Shown here: piece by piece, positions 46,371 through 58,373 of the stretch | Position numbering within the stretch: the first letter of the stretch is position 1 | How the letters are laid out: each line of letters starts with the position of its first letter | DNA from: Hemerocallis citrina | Lineage: Eukaryota > Streptophyta > Magnoliopsida > Asparagales > Asphodelaceae | Direction of reading: 5' to 3' | Assembly (NCBI GenBank): GCA_017893485.1 | Contig: CM030363.1 | Location: 113,579,073-113,643,072 of the forward strand | DNA length: 64,000 bases | Notes under the pieces: model-generated | Told to the model about the DNA's origin: nothing | The model's database searches: none | Seen by the model: only the letters and a program-made list of their open reading frames with translations | Program-made: the position numbers and the translations under genes

Positions 46371-46946
46371 AATCCTACCTACCTTACAAGAAGAATTTCG
46401 TTCTCGAAATTTACACAAGTGTTAGGTAGGGTAACCCCGAAAGGAGAAGAAAACAAAAGAAGCTACTCGAATAGATGAGGGAACTTTTGCCGGATTTCCT
46501 CCTCCAACTCCCAAGTCGACTCACCTGGTGAGTGAGGATTCCAAGAAACTCTAACCAGTTTGATGACTCTATTCTTCAATACCTTCTTTCGTCGGTCTAA
46601 GATAGAGACTGGTTGAATCTCGTAGGACAAGTCCTGCCTCACGGACAACCCCGAGTAGTCGATCACATGACTGTCGTTCGTGATGTACTTCCTGAGCTGG
46701 GAGACATGGAATACATTTTGTACACCAGCCAGTGCCGGGGATAGAGCGAACCTATAGGCCACCTTTCCCACTCGCTCCACAACATCGAACGACCCAATAA
46801 ACTGGGGACTCATCTTGCCCCCACCACCAAGCGGATAGCACCTCTCCATGACGACACTATGATAAACACATGGTCGCCTGCTTCGAACTCCAAAGGCCTT
46901 CGATGAGTATCTGCCCACTTCCTCTGCTTATCCTGAGCAGCCTGCA
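46371..46946 (-). pseudogene. pol: Element 2 integrase C-terminus and chromodomain (second copy)
   Basis: Here the frame from 46918 to the stop at 46463-46465 is open for 151 codons, with KMSPQFIGSF, VFHVSQLRKYI, VLKNRVIKLVRVSW and STWELEEEI, because the stop found in the first copy is absent. The upstream frame shift near 46830 remains, so it is still a fragment. The solo LTR enters at 46947 after CTGCA. Confidence 0.9.
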
Positions 46947-49431
46947 TGTCACGCCCCGCTTCCTAAAAGGAATATAGAATACGGGTACGCGACACAAGTC
47001 CAGCAAATGGCTTTCACCATCATAAGTTGCAGGATCTTTACAACATATACAAGAATAAATAAGATATATATAAGAGGAATAGTCAACCGCACATGCATAA
47101 CTGAATTAATATAGTCAACAAGATTACTTGAAATAAGAATACTAAATCTCAAATAATCAAATCTATAACAAAATACAAGTCTGGAACAAAGCGCCCAATA
47201 CAAAATAATCCATGTAACTAGTTACAATTATTCGAATTAAGAAACAAGAATAAATAAATATAGCAAGAATCCAACTAGAATCTTTCATCACCTACTCCAT
47301 CGGGCAGCTGGTCACCGAAGTCTGCAAGTGACAAATTTGCAGGAAGAGGAAAGAGAAAACAAATGCCCGTCAATGCAAATTACGGACCGATTGTATTGTA
47401 GGCAACAAGTACAACGAAAAATAAATAGATAAGAATAGAGTAACAATGGAAGCAAATATAGAAGTAACATGAAAAAGATGTCATAGCAGATAGAGCAACT
47501 AACTCTAAATCAAGAACAAGAACAAATAGATGGCAAGATAAACTGGTGCAAGTGGCATGTAACAAGTGTCAAGTATCATGCGAATGAGTAACGAGTAACA
47601 AGTGTCAAGTATCAAGTACCATGTACAAGTAACAAGTGTCAAGTTATCATGTTATTCTCAAGTCTTGTGTTTATTCCTAACTAGGTAGTACTTCATATGT
47701 CCCAAATTTTACCACATGGTTGCTATATTCATACAAGTTGCGTTTTAGATTTCATAGCGGATCATAGAGGGCAGTTGTACTCAGGGACAAGTATCAAGTA
47801 TCGAGTATCAAGCATCGAGTATGAAACATCGAGTATCACGTGTCAAGTGTCAAGTGTCAAGTGTGCAAATAAATTCCCTAGTATGTCTATTATCAGCAAA
47901 TAATATTTAATAATATTCCAACATAGATAGTATAGTCAAATAAATTAGAGAAACAGCAAGATATAGCAAATTTGTGAATGTGAAATTCTTGACACAACAG
48001 TACTAAAACTGCGATAGATTACAAAGTATAACTCGAAATCCAAATCCGTCAAAAGGGTGATAAAATATATACAGTAGGCTATATTTTATCTTCACAAAGT
48101 GTTTACCAATAGCAACTAGAATTATGTTGAAATTATGCTTTTTTACTAACAGCATGAAATTCTGAAAATATAGTAGTTTTTCACAAGCATAGAATAGTTT
48201 ATAAATGACATCAAATAAATCTAGAAAAATTTAGGGTTAATCCCAGTCAAGTCTAGTCATATCCAGAAAAATATTAGATCCAAATCTTACCCTTGACATC
48301 AGTTTAGGAAATGAATAACTACACAGAATTCACATAAAATAGAATCTGAAATTCTCAACACATCTGTGGCAAAATAGCAATAACTCGCAACTCACAAAGT
48401 CGAAACTGCAATTTGTCGAAAATTCTAGAAAATAGACAGCGAGATCTACGATTTATATTCACAAATTAGTTTCATTTAATGACCTTAAAAGAGTCTAAAA
48501 TACAGAAACAAAACGAGGCCAATAGCAAAAACAGAAATCTCTTCTTATGCATTAAATCAAATAGTTCATGTGCCCAAATCCAAATTATGACAAAATACAA
48601 AACATGGTATAATTAGATTTACAAGCCAACATGGTATGGGTGTTTCACAAATCTACCACAAAGAGATTACAACTAACACATCAAGCATGCAACAAGGGTT
48701 CAACATATCATGAATCACGAACATCATACATACATGCATCAAGTCTAGATTATTTCTAAATTATTTTCATGTCGTGTGTGTAAAAAATATGATGACTACG
48801 GATGGATCAACAAATAGAGACAAGATCTATAAGGAATTTCAAAGGGATGAATCGAGAAACAAAGGGTCACACTACAGGCAGTATTTAGTACTTATATATA
48901 CAACAACAAAAAATACAAGTTACTTTCCTTGTCATTGACGATGGATCTGACGAGGAAATGGGAATAACGGGAATAGGTTTCTGGGCACAAAACACAATAC
49001 CACGAACGAAACATGAACGAGATGCACAAGAGAATCACGATCACCATGAACACAATAACACGAACCCAATGCTCTAGATCTAACATGTGCACACAAAAGA
49101 GAGAGAGTGCAGCCGGGTGCACCGCAGAAGGGGACGACGGCGGCGGAACACCACGACGACAGCAAGGGGGGTCAACGCGACGGGGGGTGTGCGATGGCGC
49201 TGGCTGCTGCTGGTGCTGGCACTGGTCGTTGCTACTGTTGACTTTGGAAAGAGAAGGAAGAGGAGAGGGTGGGCGCTTCTGCTGGGATTTGCTGGGTGGC
49301 GTGACTGGAGGTCACGAGTAGGCACCGGCGATGGGGGGGGGTGCGGCAAGTGGAGGTAGGCCGGAGGTCGGGGTAGGGAACACCGAAGAGAAAAGATGAG
49401 AGAGATAATATTAGGGTTAGGGTTTGGAGTT
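46947..49431 (-). repeat. Solo LTR, family 1 (second copy, cut by gap)
   Basis: It starts TGTCACGCCCCGCTTCC after CTGCA (46942-46946) and matches 7412-9883. The last 480 bp and the right-hand target duplication lie in or beyond the N gap. Confidence 0.9.
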
Positions 49432-49931
49432 NNNNNNNNNNNNNNNNNNNNNNNNNNNNNNNNNNNNNNNNNNNNNNNNNNNNNNNNNNNNNNNNNNNNN
49501 NNNNNNNNNNNNNNNNNNNNNNNNNNNNNNNNNNNNNNNNNNNNNNNNNNNNNNNNNNNNNNNNNNNNNNNNNNNNNNNNNNNNNNNNNNNNNNNNNNNN
49601 NNNNNNNNNNNNNNNNNNNNNNNNNNNNNNNNNNNNNNNNNNNNNNNNNNNNNNNNNNNNNNNNNNNNNNNNNNNNNNNNNNNNNNNNNNNNNNNNNNNN
49701 NNNNNNNNNNNNNNNNNNNNNNNNNNNNNNNNNNNNNNNNNNNNNNNNNNNNNNNNNNNNNNNNNNNNNNNNNNNNNNNNNNNNNNNNNNNNNNNNNNNN
49801 NNNNNNNNNNNNNNNNNNNNNNNNNNNNNNNNNNNNNNNNNNNNNNNNNNNNNNNNNNNNNNNNNNNNNNNNNNNNNNNNNNNNNNNNNNNNNNNNNNNN
49901 NNNNNNNNNNNNNNNNNNNNNNNNNNNNNNN
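49432..49931. other. Assembly gap of exactly 500 N
   Basis: Five hundred consecutive N sit between duplicated sequence (A', inside a solo LTR) and unrelated sequence (D). A round number suggests a scaffolding placeholder of unknown true length. In the first copy the equivalent point (9883) is followed by another 483 bp of the solo LTR and then 17.4 kb before block B. Confidence 0.99.
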
Positions 49932-51506
49932 GGCCGAGGTTTGCGATCGAACTCCAAGCGTAGATAACGGTTGCGGCGATCGACAGAGTCGGTTCGTCGT
50001 TGATTCGTGCCAAGTGTGGGCCGAGCCGGGCCAACTCTTGGGCCGGTACCTAGAGGCTAGTTGAGTCCTAGTGTGAAATGGGTTGAGATCTATTTTGATA
50101 AAGGTGACTAACTATGGAGAGTCTACTAATGGAATTGAACTAGTTGATCATGACAAACAAGTTGATTATCGAGTTAAGGATTTGGAAATGGTAGATAGAT
50201 CGCCTAACTAAAAGAATTAAAGTTGGCTAGAGTGATGGTTCGAGTAGTCGGTCGATAAAACAAATCTTGAATTCAACCTTAACCTTTAATCTTAGAGTGG
50301 GGTAGCCTTGATACTTTGGTAGGACTAGATCGAGTCTTGTTTGAATGTAAGGACAGGCACTAGTGAGGGTGTTCTCCTGTCAGGCGGACGCATGGCGTCA
50401 TCGCCCCCGACCGAATCCTAGGTTTGTTTAATGCGGACAGGAACCCCGAGCTGCGTTGGGAGCAGTGACACTCTGTTGGGAGCTCCGCTGTCTCGGCAGA
50501 AATGCCCTTATGATCCGTAACAACCTTGGAGGAGGTTTGGAGTGCTGACGTTGTCTCGACTGCAAGTTCTATTCTAGTGTAAGAACGAGTGTAGCGGAGT
50601 TGGGGAAACCCTATATCCGTTAGGTCCTTTGTCGATCAATGTGGACAGACGGATTAGACGATGTCACGGAGAGCTAGACTCTATCGGGAGTTGCTCTAAT
50701 CACTCGGTAATGGAGCCCTTGTGCCCATATATCGGCTTTTGGTGAGGTCTGGGGAGACGTAGATATAACAACATATCGGGTAAGCCGATTTAATTACAGT
50801 CACACAGGGTAAGCCTGCGACTGAGATCCCGGGCATAGTGGATAAAACTAAGAGGATTGGACACCACTATTGACAGCAGTGACTGGAGTCACACCAGGGG
50901 CCTGCACCCTCACCATCACTGGAATTAGAAACAGGAGAGAGCACAAGGGTAGGATGCATAGCGGGGGATCGAGTCCCATTAAATTGAAGAACGTCATTTG
51001 GTTGGGGGTGTGTAGTATGGGATGCATATTTTTCAACCAAGCTTGCATTAGCTTTAGGAGCATTGTGTGCATAGTGTGTGCATTAGTTTAGGCCATGGCA
51101 TACACCGACACTTGTTTGACACCACCTTTTTCTTTGCATCAAATATTATTTGTAATTGTTGAGGTTGGAATCGCTATATTATGGCACAGAGAGGATAGCT
51201 GAATATAGTATTTCATCAGTTGTAATCAATTGACGTGCCCACAGTTATCAGTGCAGGATTGCCGACTTGGGATCACGGGAAAGCTCTAGCAGGGAAAGCA
51301 TCCAAGTGAAAGTTACTGTCCAAATTTTGTTGTACCTTCTCTTTGTAACAATTAATTGTAATTGTTGTAATCATTGGTCATTGTAATAAAAATTTGATGT
51401 AAAAAAAGTTTTTAATTTCCTGTGAATTTTATTGTGTTGTGACTCATTTGAATGAAGATCCTGGAGTGTGTCACGAGTTCCTATGTTAGGAATTCGGGCC
51501 ACTACA
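49932..51506 (+). repeat. Plus-strand LTR remnant in region D (start in gap)
   Basis: It ends GGAATTCGGGCCACTACA, like other family-2-type LTR ends. Before that come the conserved block (TGTAGTATGGGATGCAT near 51013), the hairpin (51214-51235) and a TTGTAATAAAAA region (51382-51393). Its early part, GGGCCGAGCCGGGCCAACTC, resembles 27818-27860, so it is related to the LTR hosting element 2. No gene is seen. Confidence 0.7.
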
Positions 51507-52327
51507 GTTAGGATTAATACAAGATTGCTATACTTGAGATTAACACTGAAGACATGCATGATTCATGATTCCAGTTACATGTTACCTGTTACAATATTTT
51601 ATAGTTCTGGTTTACAAGTTACATGATTCCTATTTACATGTTACATGTTACATGTTTATAAGTTACAATATTCTTGTTTACATGATACGTTTCCTGTTCC
51701 ATGATTCCTTGTTCCCGATTAGTTATATTTTGAGACTTGTTCCATTTGTCACTTGCAGTACACTTGATCATGATGTATTACAATTACATTACCAGTCCTT
51801 ATTGCTTTTCTTGTTCCTATTTTGCTTGTTACTACTTGCAGTCCGTGGCTTGCTCTAAGGGACCACTTCTTTTCCCCCCAACTCTAGATGTGGAGATTGC
51901 AGGTACTGAAGATGGATTGACCGAAGGACTTGGTGAATAACTCTCCCAGAGAATGAAGTCAAATCTTTGCCTGCACTAATAATCTTATTTCATGCTTCAC
52001 TTAGTTACAGTTGTTGTTGTTTTATATGCATTGTATTCCAAGTGTTTTGACCCGAAGTTTATTTTCATATAATGGGAAGTTTATTCTCTTAGTTCCAGTT
52101 GTTGTTGTTGTTGTTTTTATATGCATTGTTTTCTAGGCGTTTTGACCCGAAGTTTATTTTCATATAATGGGAAGTTTATTCTCTTAGTTCCAGTTGTTGT
52201 TGTTATTTTATATTGTTGAGATTATATTTGTACATCTTATGGATGATGTGAGTTTGGAAATGTATATCATTCGCTGGGCCTCAGTTATGTGCCTTTGTTT
52301 CCGTATAATGGAAAGTGGGGAGTGACA
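51507..52327 (+). repeat. Plus-strand family-1-like LTR end
   Basis: It ends GTATAATGGAAAGTGGGGAGTGACA, the inverse of the family-1 start (TGTCATGCCC..CTTCCC). ATCATTCGCTGGGCC matches the inverse of GGCCCAGCGAATGAT. The first part has many GTTACATG/GTTACAAG repeats (51574-51665), equivalent to the AAGTGTC-type arrays elsewhere. It contains a tandem repeat of about 90 bp. The beginning of the LTR is missing. Confidence 0.7.
52001..52215. repeat. Tandem repeat, 88 and 95 bp units
   Basis: Two full units (52001-52088, 52089-52183) and a partial third, each starting TTAGTT(A/C)CAGTTGTTGTTG and containing GTTTTGACCCGAAGTTTATT. The unit length differs through a GTT run. Confidence 0.93.
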
Positions 52328-52683
52328 ATTTATGCACCCATTTAGGTGGTAATCATCACTTATAAGAACCCTAGGTTGCTGTTAAGTAATGTGTGAATAT
52401 GGACCCTACATCCTAGTTGATAACACAGGGTTAATTGGGTAGAATAGAAGCCTGTGTCGCCTCGAATGCTTCGGTAGTGGACTGGTGTCGCGTTCCGACT
52501 TATTCGCTATCTAAGGAGGATTTCACTCCCTATTTCAGGAGCTACGGTTCGACTGGAGGACCATGGAGGAGTTTGAAGATCAGTGGGACTCAGGGAGAGC
52601 TTGGTCCTAGCCCGGAGATGTGTTCAAAAAATCAAGTGAAGAACGCAAAATGGTGATCGAGGGGAGTTTGACGCGATGTTCCC
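52328..52683 (+). other. Unassigned sequence after an LTR end
   Basis: It follows an LTR end but shows no initiator tRNA-Met PBS. One 73-codon plus-strand frame (52435-52656) and an overlapping one have no domain I recognise. The position after a plus-strand LTR suggests the leader or gag start of an element cut at 52683 by block B'. Confidence 0.35.
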
Positions 52684-52866
52684 ATGGGCCCGAATTTGGC
52701 CGAGTTGGGCCAACTCTTGCTGAGATGTAGGCCAAGTTGGATCCTATTTTAGGTTGGGATAGATCTTAACAAGTAGGAACTAGATAAGAGTCATCTAGTG
52801 ATAGGCATTCATTCGATCTAATAAAGAAATTTGACTAGTTGTCTTACTTGGAATACATGAATATAT

Positions 52867-55484
52867 TGTCATGCCCCGCTTCTCAAAATATGGGAATACG
52901 AGCACATAACGAAGGCCCAGCGAATGATATAAACACCATCCATAAGCTGTACTAGTCTAACTCAACAATATGTATAACAATCACAACCACAAAACAAACT
53001 ACGGATCATAAAAACCCAACACAAAGTACAATATCAATAACAATGTTCAAGGGAAAAACAACATAAAAGATTATTCAAGCAGTCTATTCTTAGGCTCCAT
53101 TCTCTAAAATTGTTGCTCACCAAGTCTTTTTGTTATCGCTCCTTCAGTACCTGTAAACTCGTGATCTAAAAATAGAAAAAATAATGTCCTTAGAGCATGT
53201 CACGGACAACAAGTAGCGGGAAACAGAGAACAATAAAAAGCATGGTATATCAACAATGAAGGACTGGATCAAAGTCAAGAACAAAGACAAAGGTTGGCAA
53301 TAATGTCAAGGGTCTATGTTCAATTATGCAATAATCAATAATTACAATTCAAGATCAATATCGATGACAGTATACAGGATCAAGCATGCAATGTCAATCT
53401 AGGGTTATTATTCATTTTATTAACCTATCTACTGCATGTAGTGATGTGTCCCATACCACATGTTCGGTGCATGCAAACAAGTGAACATTTAGACTGTGAT
53501 GGTGAATTCAACAGATCGTATACTTGGCATTGATAACAATAATTAACAACCAATAATTAACAACCAATAATTTACAGTCGATACTCCACCTTCCAATCAA
53601 TCAATGTAAATAATAAGGGCCCTACCGAGTACAGTCTCCGATTGTTCACTACCAAGTCAACCCATAATAACCCAGCTTGTTAATATTTTATTTCATCCTA
53701 TGTGAGCATGCAAGAAGATGTCAAGATTGTGTAATGCTAGGTGTGACTAATTCTACTCATTACAGGCAAAGCAAGAAACATTTATACCAATTCATTGCAA
53801 AACATGCAATTTGGACAACAGGACATTACTGTACAAAAACGAGTATTCCCGCTGCTACAAGAAAGAAAATCTGGATCCGTTAGAAGTTCTAGAAACTAGG
53901 CTCTCTTCTGATTCCAGCACATATACACATGATAATTAAAAATCACAGAAACTAGGTTAAAGTTTTTATTCTTTACAGATTTTATGTTCAGGAAGCAGGT
54001 TATAGATTATGTTCACATATAAGTATCGGGTCAGAATACTAATTAAAAAATTCCACAAAAATTCAGGGTGGTTCCTACGCATGTCTAGTCTCAGCCAAAT
54101 TAATTTCACATTTTAATTTTGCTGTTAACATGTTCTTTTAATTAAAAAATTAGGGTGATACACATATAATTGCGAATATGAAAATCCAGACCTAGCAGTA
54201 CTAAAAATCAGATATCTAGCGTATTATATATCAGAATTCAATTTCGTCGAATGTTCTGGAAAGTAGACACATGGATCTAAAATTCATGTTTCAAAGTTCA
54301 TTCAAATTACTAAAGCAACAGGCAAAAGTTCAATGCAAGAAGAGGCAGAAAGCAGGCCAGAAAATAATTTAACATGAATTGTCAATAATTTCATCACACA
54401 AGCATGCAATATCATGGAATTAATTAACACAAGTTCTTTTTAGTTATTAGCATGAGATTACAACATTAACGAGACATTTTTACAATCATGAAAATTTATT
54501 CATGAAATCAAATCCAATCGGGAACATCTTAATCATCAATCAATTTTATAGCATGGATCTAATTGTTTTCATGTATAACATGTATATGCAATGTGCAATA
54601 GGGACTAGGATTCGAGTCAAAGATAATGGCACAAAAAGAGATTTATCACATGGTTTTGCCGATGAATCCGTGATAAACTCTTGAACAAAAATAAATACAT
54701 ATATGAATTGGAATTAAGAGCTACTTGCGGGAATCAATAAACATCTTGAACACAAACATTAGAGGGGTTCACGAAGATACTTGCCTTTTAGACGGTTAAT
54801 CCGAGTATAATAGAATAACGAGATGATAATCCCAACGGCGTCACATGCAACTCATGTACAACCACACACTCTCAAAAGCACGTGTATACTACGTACACAG
54901 AAACACCCACAACAACTCAGTGGATCCCACCAAACAGCAAATAATGAATCCCCTACACAACAGCAAACAACAATGCGGCCGGTAGCAAACAACAATAACA
55001 GTGGCTCTGGCTCGGCTTCGATGGCGGGCGGCGGTGTGCAACTGATGAGGGTGGTGACTGGACGACGAGCGACAGTGCACTGAATGGCGAGGGCGGTAAG
55101 CGGCGGAGCTTTGATGGTTTCGACGATAGCGATGGACTCTGTTTCGAATGAAAACAGAGGAAGGAGGGGGGAGGTGATGGGTTCGGTGGTGAGCGGCGAT
55201 GGAGGAATGCAGTGGTCAAGAAGGAGCGCAGGGGTTGAAGGTGGTGGAGGTAGTCTGATGGAGGACAGTTGATCAAAGGTGATGAGGGTGAGGGTGAAGA
55301 TGGGTTCGGGAAAGCTCAGAGGTGGGGATGACGAGGAGAGGGTTGAAGACAAGGCGGAGGTGAGCGGGACTAGGATGAAGAAGACGAAGGGGGGTTCGGA
55401 GGTGGAGAAGCTCGATGAGGATGACGGGGTGAGGAGCGGGGATGTAGCCTGGGATGGGTTTCGAAGAAAGGTAGAGGAGGGAGG
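52867..55484 (-). repeat. Element 2 3' LTR, first fragment (B' copy)
   Basis: Counterpart of 27999-30603, starting TGTCATGCCCCGC and interrupted at 55484. A 12-bp local duplication (AATTAACAACCA) near 53550 is private to this copy. Confidence 0.8.
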
Positions 55485-58368
55485 TGTAGCATCTCGTATA
55501 AATTTTAAATAAAAATACTTTTTTTACTTTTGCACATGCAACACACGTGCAAATTTCATCCCCTCTTTTTTTCATTCAAAATTATTTTAGAAGTATTCAT
55601 GAGTTCTCTTTTTACTTTTATTCTATTTTTGTATACTTCATATATTAAAACTCATAGGTCTAATAGAAGACTCTAAGCCCACTAGGTTAATTAATCAACT
55701 TAAAACAAGCCCACAAGAGAAGCCCACTAACATAATCCTACCATTAGTTGTACATAGTCTCACACATGTTATGTAACAACTAGTTGACACACAAATAAAA
55801 GTATAAAATAAGTATTTAAAAATGAGATAGCGTGCACTTGTGCACTACGCGTGCACGTGCATGCACAATGAGAGAGTGGCCGGTTTTGGGGGAGTGGAGA
55901 CAGTGGGGAGAGTGGGAGAGTGGAGAGAGTGGGTAGTTGTTTAGAGTTAGGATCAAATCCTAGCCGTCCATTTATCCTATAAATCCCCCCCCCCAGTGTT
56001 TGTCTCTTGCACCAAATTAAGAATCAAATAGAGAAGAGAAGAAAGAGAGTTAGAGAGTTCTTATCTTGCTTTCTTGGAGGCTTGGAGTTGCTCTTACTAG
56101 GAGGAGAAGGGCTAGGCGATCGTGTTGGAGCTAGGAGCTTTCTAGGAGTTGTGTTTCTACATGTCAAATATATATATATATATATCAAATAGAGAAGAGA
56201 AGAAAGAGAGTTAGAGAGTTCTTATCTTGCTTTCTTGGAGGCTTGGAGTTGCTCTTACTAGGAGGAGAAGGGTTAGGCGATCGTGTTGGAGCTAGGAGCT
56301 TTCTAAGAGTTGTGTTTCTATATATATATATATATATATAATAAGAGTCTTATATTTGCTGTTATACTGTTTTTGTTAAAGAAAATGTTCTGGGGAAAAG
56401 TTTGATTTAAAAGGCACAAATTAAACGAGAAATCGAAATTTTGTAAAGGAGTTTTGAGATAAAACCGGAAGTATAAACTTAATTCAACCCCTCTTCATAA
56501 TAGAGATTGGGTTCGGGATTACTGGTCATGGCGTCTGCTTTAAGGCGTTGTGTACAGTGGCTTGGTCGTGGATTCGAGTCTTGTGGAGACTCTATTTTTA
56601 TTAATTTTCGATTTTTAAACCAAATCACCAAGAACCGATTCAAGAGGAATTTGAGTTCGCCTTTAATCACTCAGCGCTGTTGGCCTACTTGGTCTTTGGG
56701 TGCACTCTGGGTTGGTTACTGTAGCGGCGTAGGTCTTGAATTCGAAACTCGACAGCCCCTCTTTTTGATTTTTTTTTAATTTTTTTTGGGTTTTGAAGAT
56801 TTTTAAAATGCAATAAAAATTGGGGGAAAATTCTATTATTATTTAAACTTCATAAAAAAATAATTTCCACAATATTTTTATGTATTTTGTCAGAATTAAA
56901 GGTAGACTTAACAATAAATAATGGGTTGAAGAATCCGAAATTTTCATTTAAGAATATGACTTTTACTTGATTAGAGGAAGATTAAAATTTGCAATACAAT
57001 TGGATTTCCTCTTAATGAGTTTCTATAATTATTTTTCTTTGAGTAAGAATACTTTGATGTTGCCTACAATGCTACATGTGATTAAATTGCCAATGAGAAA
57101 TTGAAGTGAGTTACTCTATATTATGAGTTCATAAGAAACATTTTTTTTAGAGATTGTGAATGAGGAAATGAATTAATTGAGTTTCATGAATGATACAAGA
57201 GTAAGAAAAATTGATTCTTATGTGAATGGATAAAGTGAAAGATATGAATACAATGAAGTTTAATACATGATTATTGAAGGATATGAGTACCCATTAATTC
57301 TAGAATATGAAAGGTTGTGATCTAGAGGTTTAATGAGACCCCGGGTACCGGCAAATGTTGAATTAATTGATTGATTTTTGAGATTTGGCTATGTGGGCTA
57401 TCTCGGTGTTTGTGTTTAATTCTGGTAGGAGGGGAAGCTAACTCTAGGTGTTATAAATTATCCATGTCTTGAACTTAAGGATTAGGCACTAAATGAAGGT
57501 GTAGTAAACTTGGGCAAACGTGAGTGGAGGGCCTCTATATAGTCGGGCGGTAGATCTGCGGGACTATAGACCCAGTCGGGCGGTGGATTCCGGGACTGTG
57601 GTTACTTCAGATGGGGGTGAGCTTTAATTTAAATCCAGGACAATGATTAGTCGGGCGGATAGTATGCTATACTCCAATGTATATATGTATACCAGGGCTA
57701 AAGGGATACCGACGGGATGTTCGCACTACGAGGATTATGTATAGTCAGGTGGTGGATTCCGGGACTAGGATCTGTACGCGTGGAATGTCTAAACTTTGTT
57801 TTATTACTGGGTAGTTATCATGGCGAGGAATCAAACCCTTTATTGTGGAGTACGTAGGTGCTTGCCCTCGGACCTATGTAGTATGGGATACATAGAATCC
57901 GAACAAGTATGCATTAGTGTCATCTTAGGGTAAAATATCTGCATTAGACATTAAGGCATCGCATACACATACATGTTTAGGGTAGTCAATTTTAATACTT
58001 TAGTTACATTCAAGTTTGTGGTTGTTAAAGTATTAAAGAATCTTCGTATTTTCGGCATAGTGAGGATGGTCGTGTATAATATTGCGTCGGTTGTAAGCAA
58101 CTGACGTGCCCACAGTTTCATATGTAGGATATGGAATTCACAAGAATATATAAAGATGAATTTGATGCTGATGATTACTTAAATGATAAAGTTATTCCAA
58201 TTGTATATTTTTTTCGTTGTTGTACTTCATTTATTTTCCGCTGCATAATTAATGTAAAAGAACAATGTTGTAATAAAAAGTTTCAAAATTCCTTGTAAAA
58301 TTGTACAAAGTGAAGTGTAGATCCTGTTGAGCTACGAATTACTGTATTTTGGTATTCGGGGCATTACA
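55485..58368 (+). repeat. Plus-strand solo LTR (B' copy)
   Basis: Counterpart of 30604-33537 with the same GGAGG duplications (55480-55484, 58369-58373). It is 50 bp shorter, mainly in the C run and the second TA array. Confidence 0.93.
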
Positions 58369-58373
58369 GGAGG

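Larger units (their letters stand above)
39535..49431. repeat. Segmental duplication block A' (second copy)
   Basis: This is the second copy of block A, starting inside the element 1 chromodomain region and ending at the N gap inside a solo LTR. It continues leftward without a break into block B, so it shows the complete element 1, whereas the first copy is cut by the window edge. It carries its own later damage, such as a CAG to TAG change at 40516-40518 that is absent from the first copy. Confidence 0.97.

Noticed and set aside
49232..50064. Long open frames of 179-241 codons across the gap
   Set aside because: Most of their codons are N.
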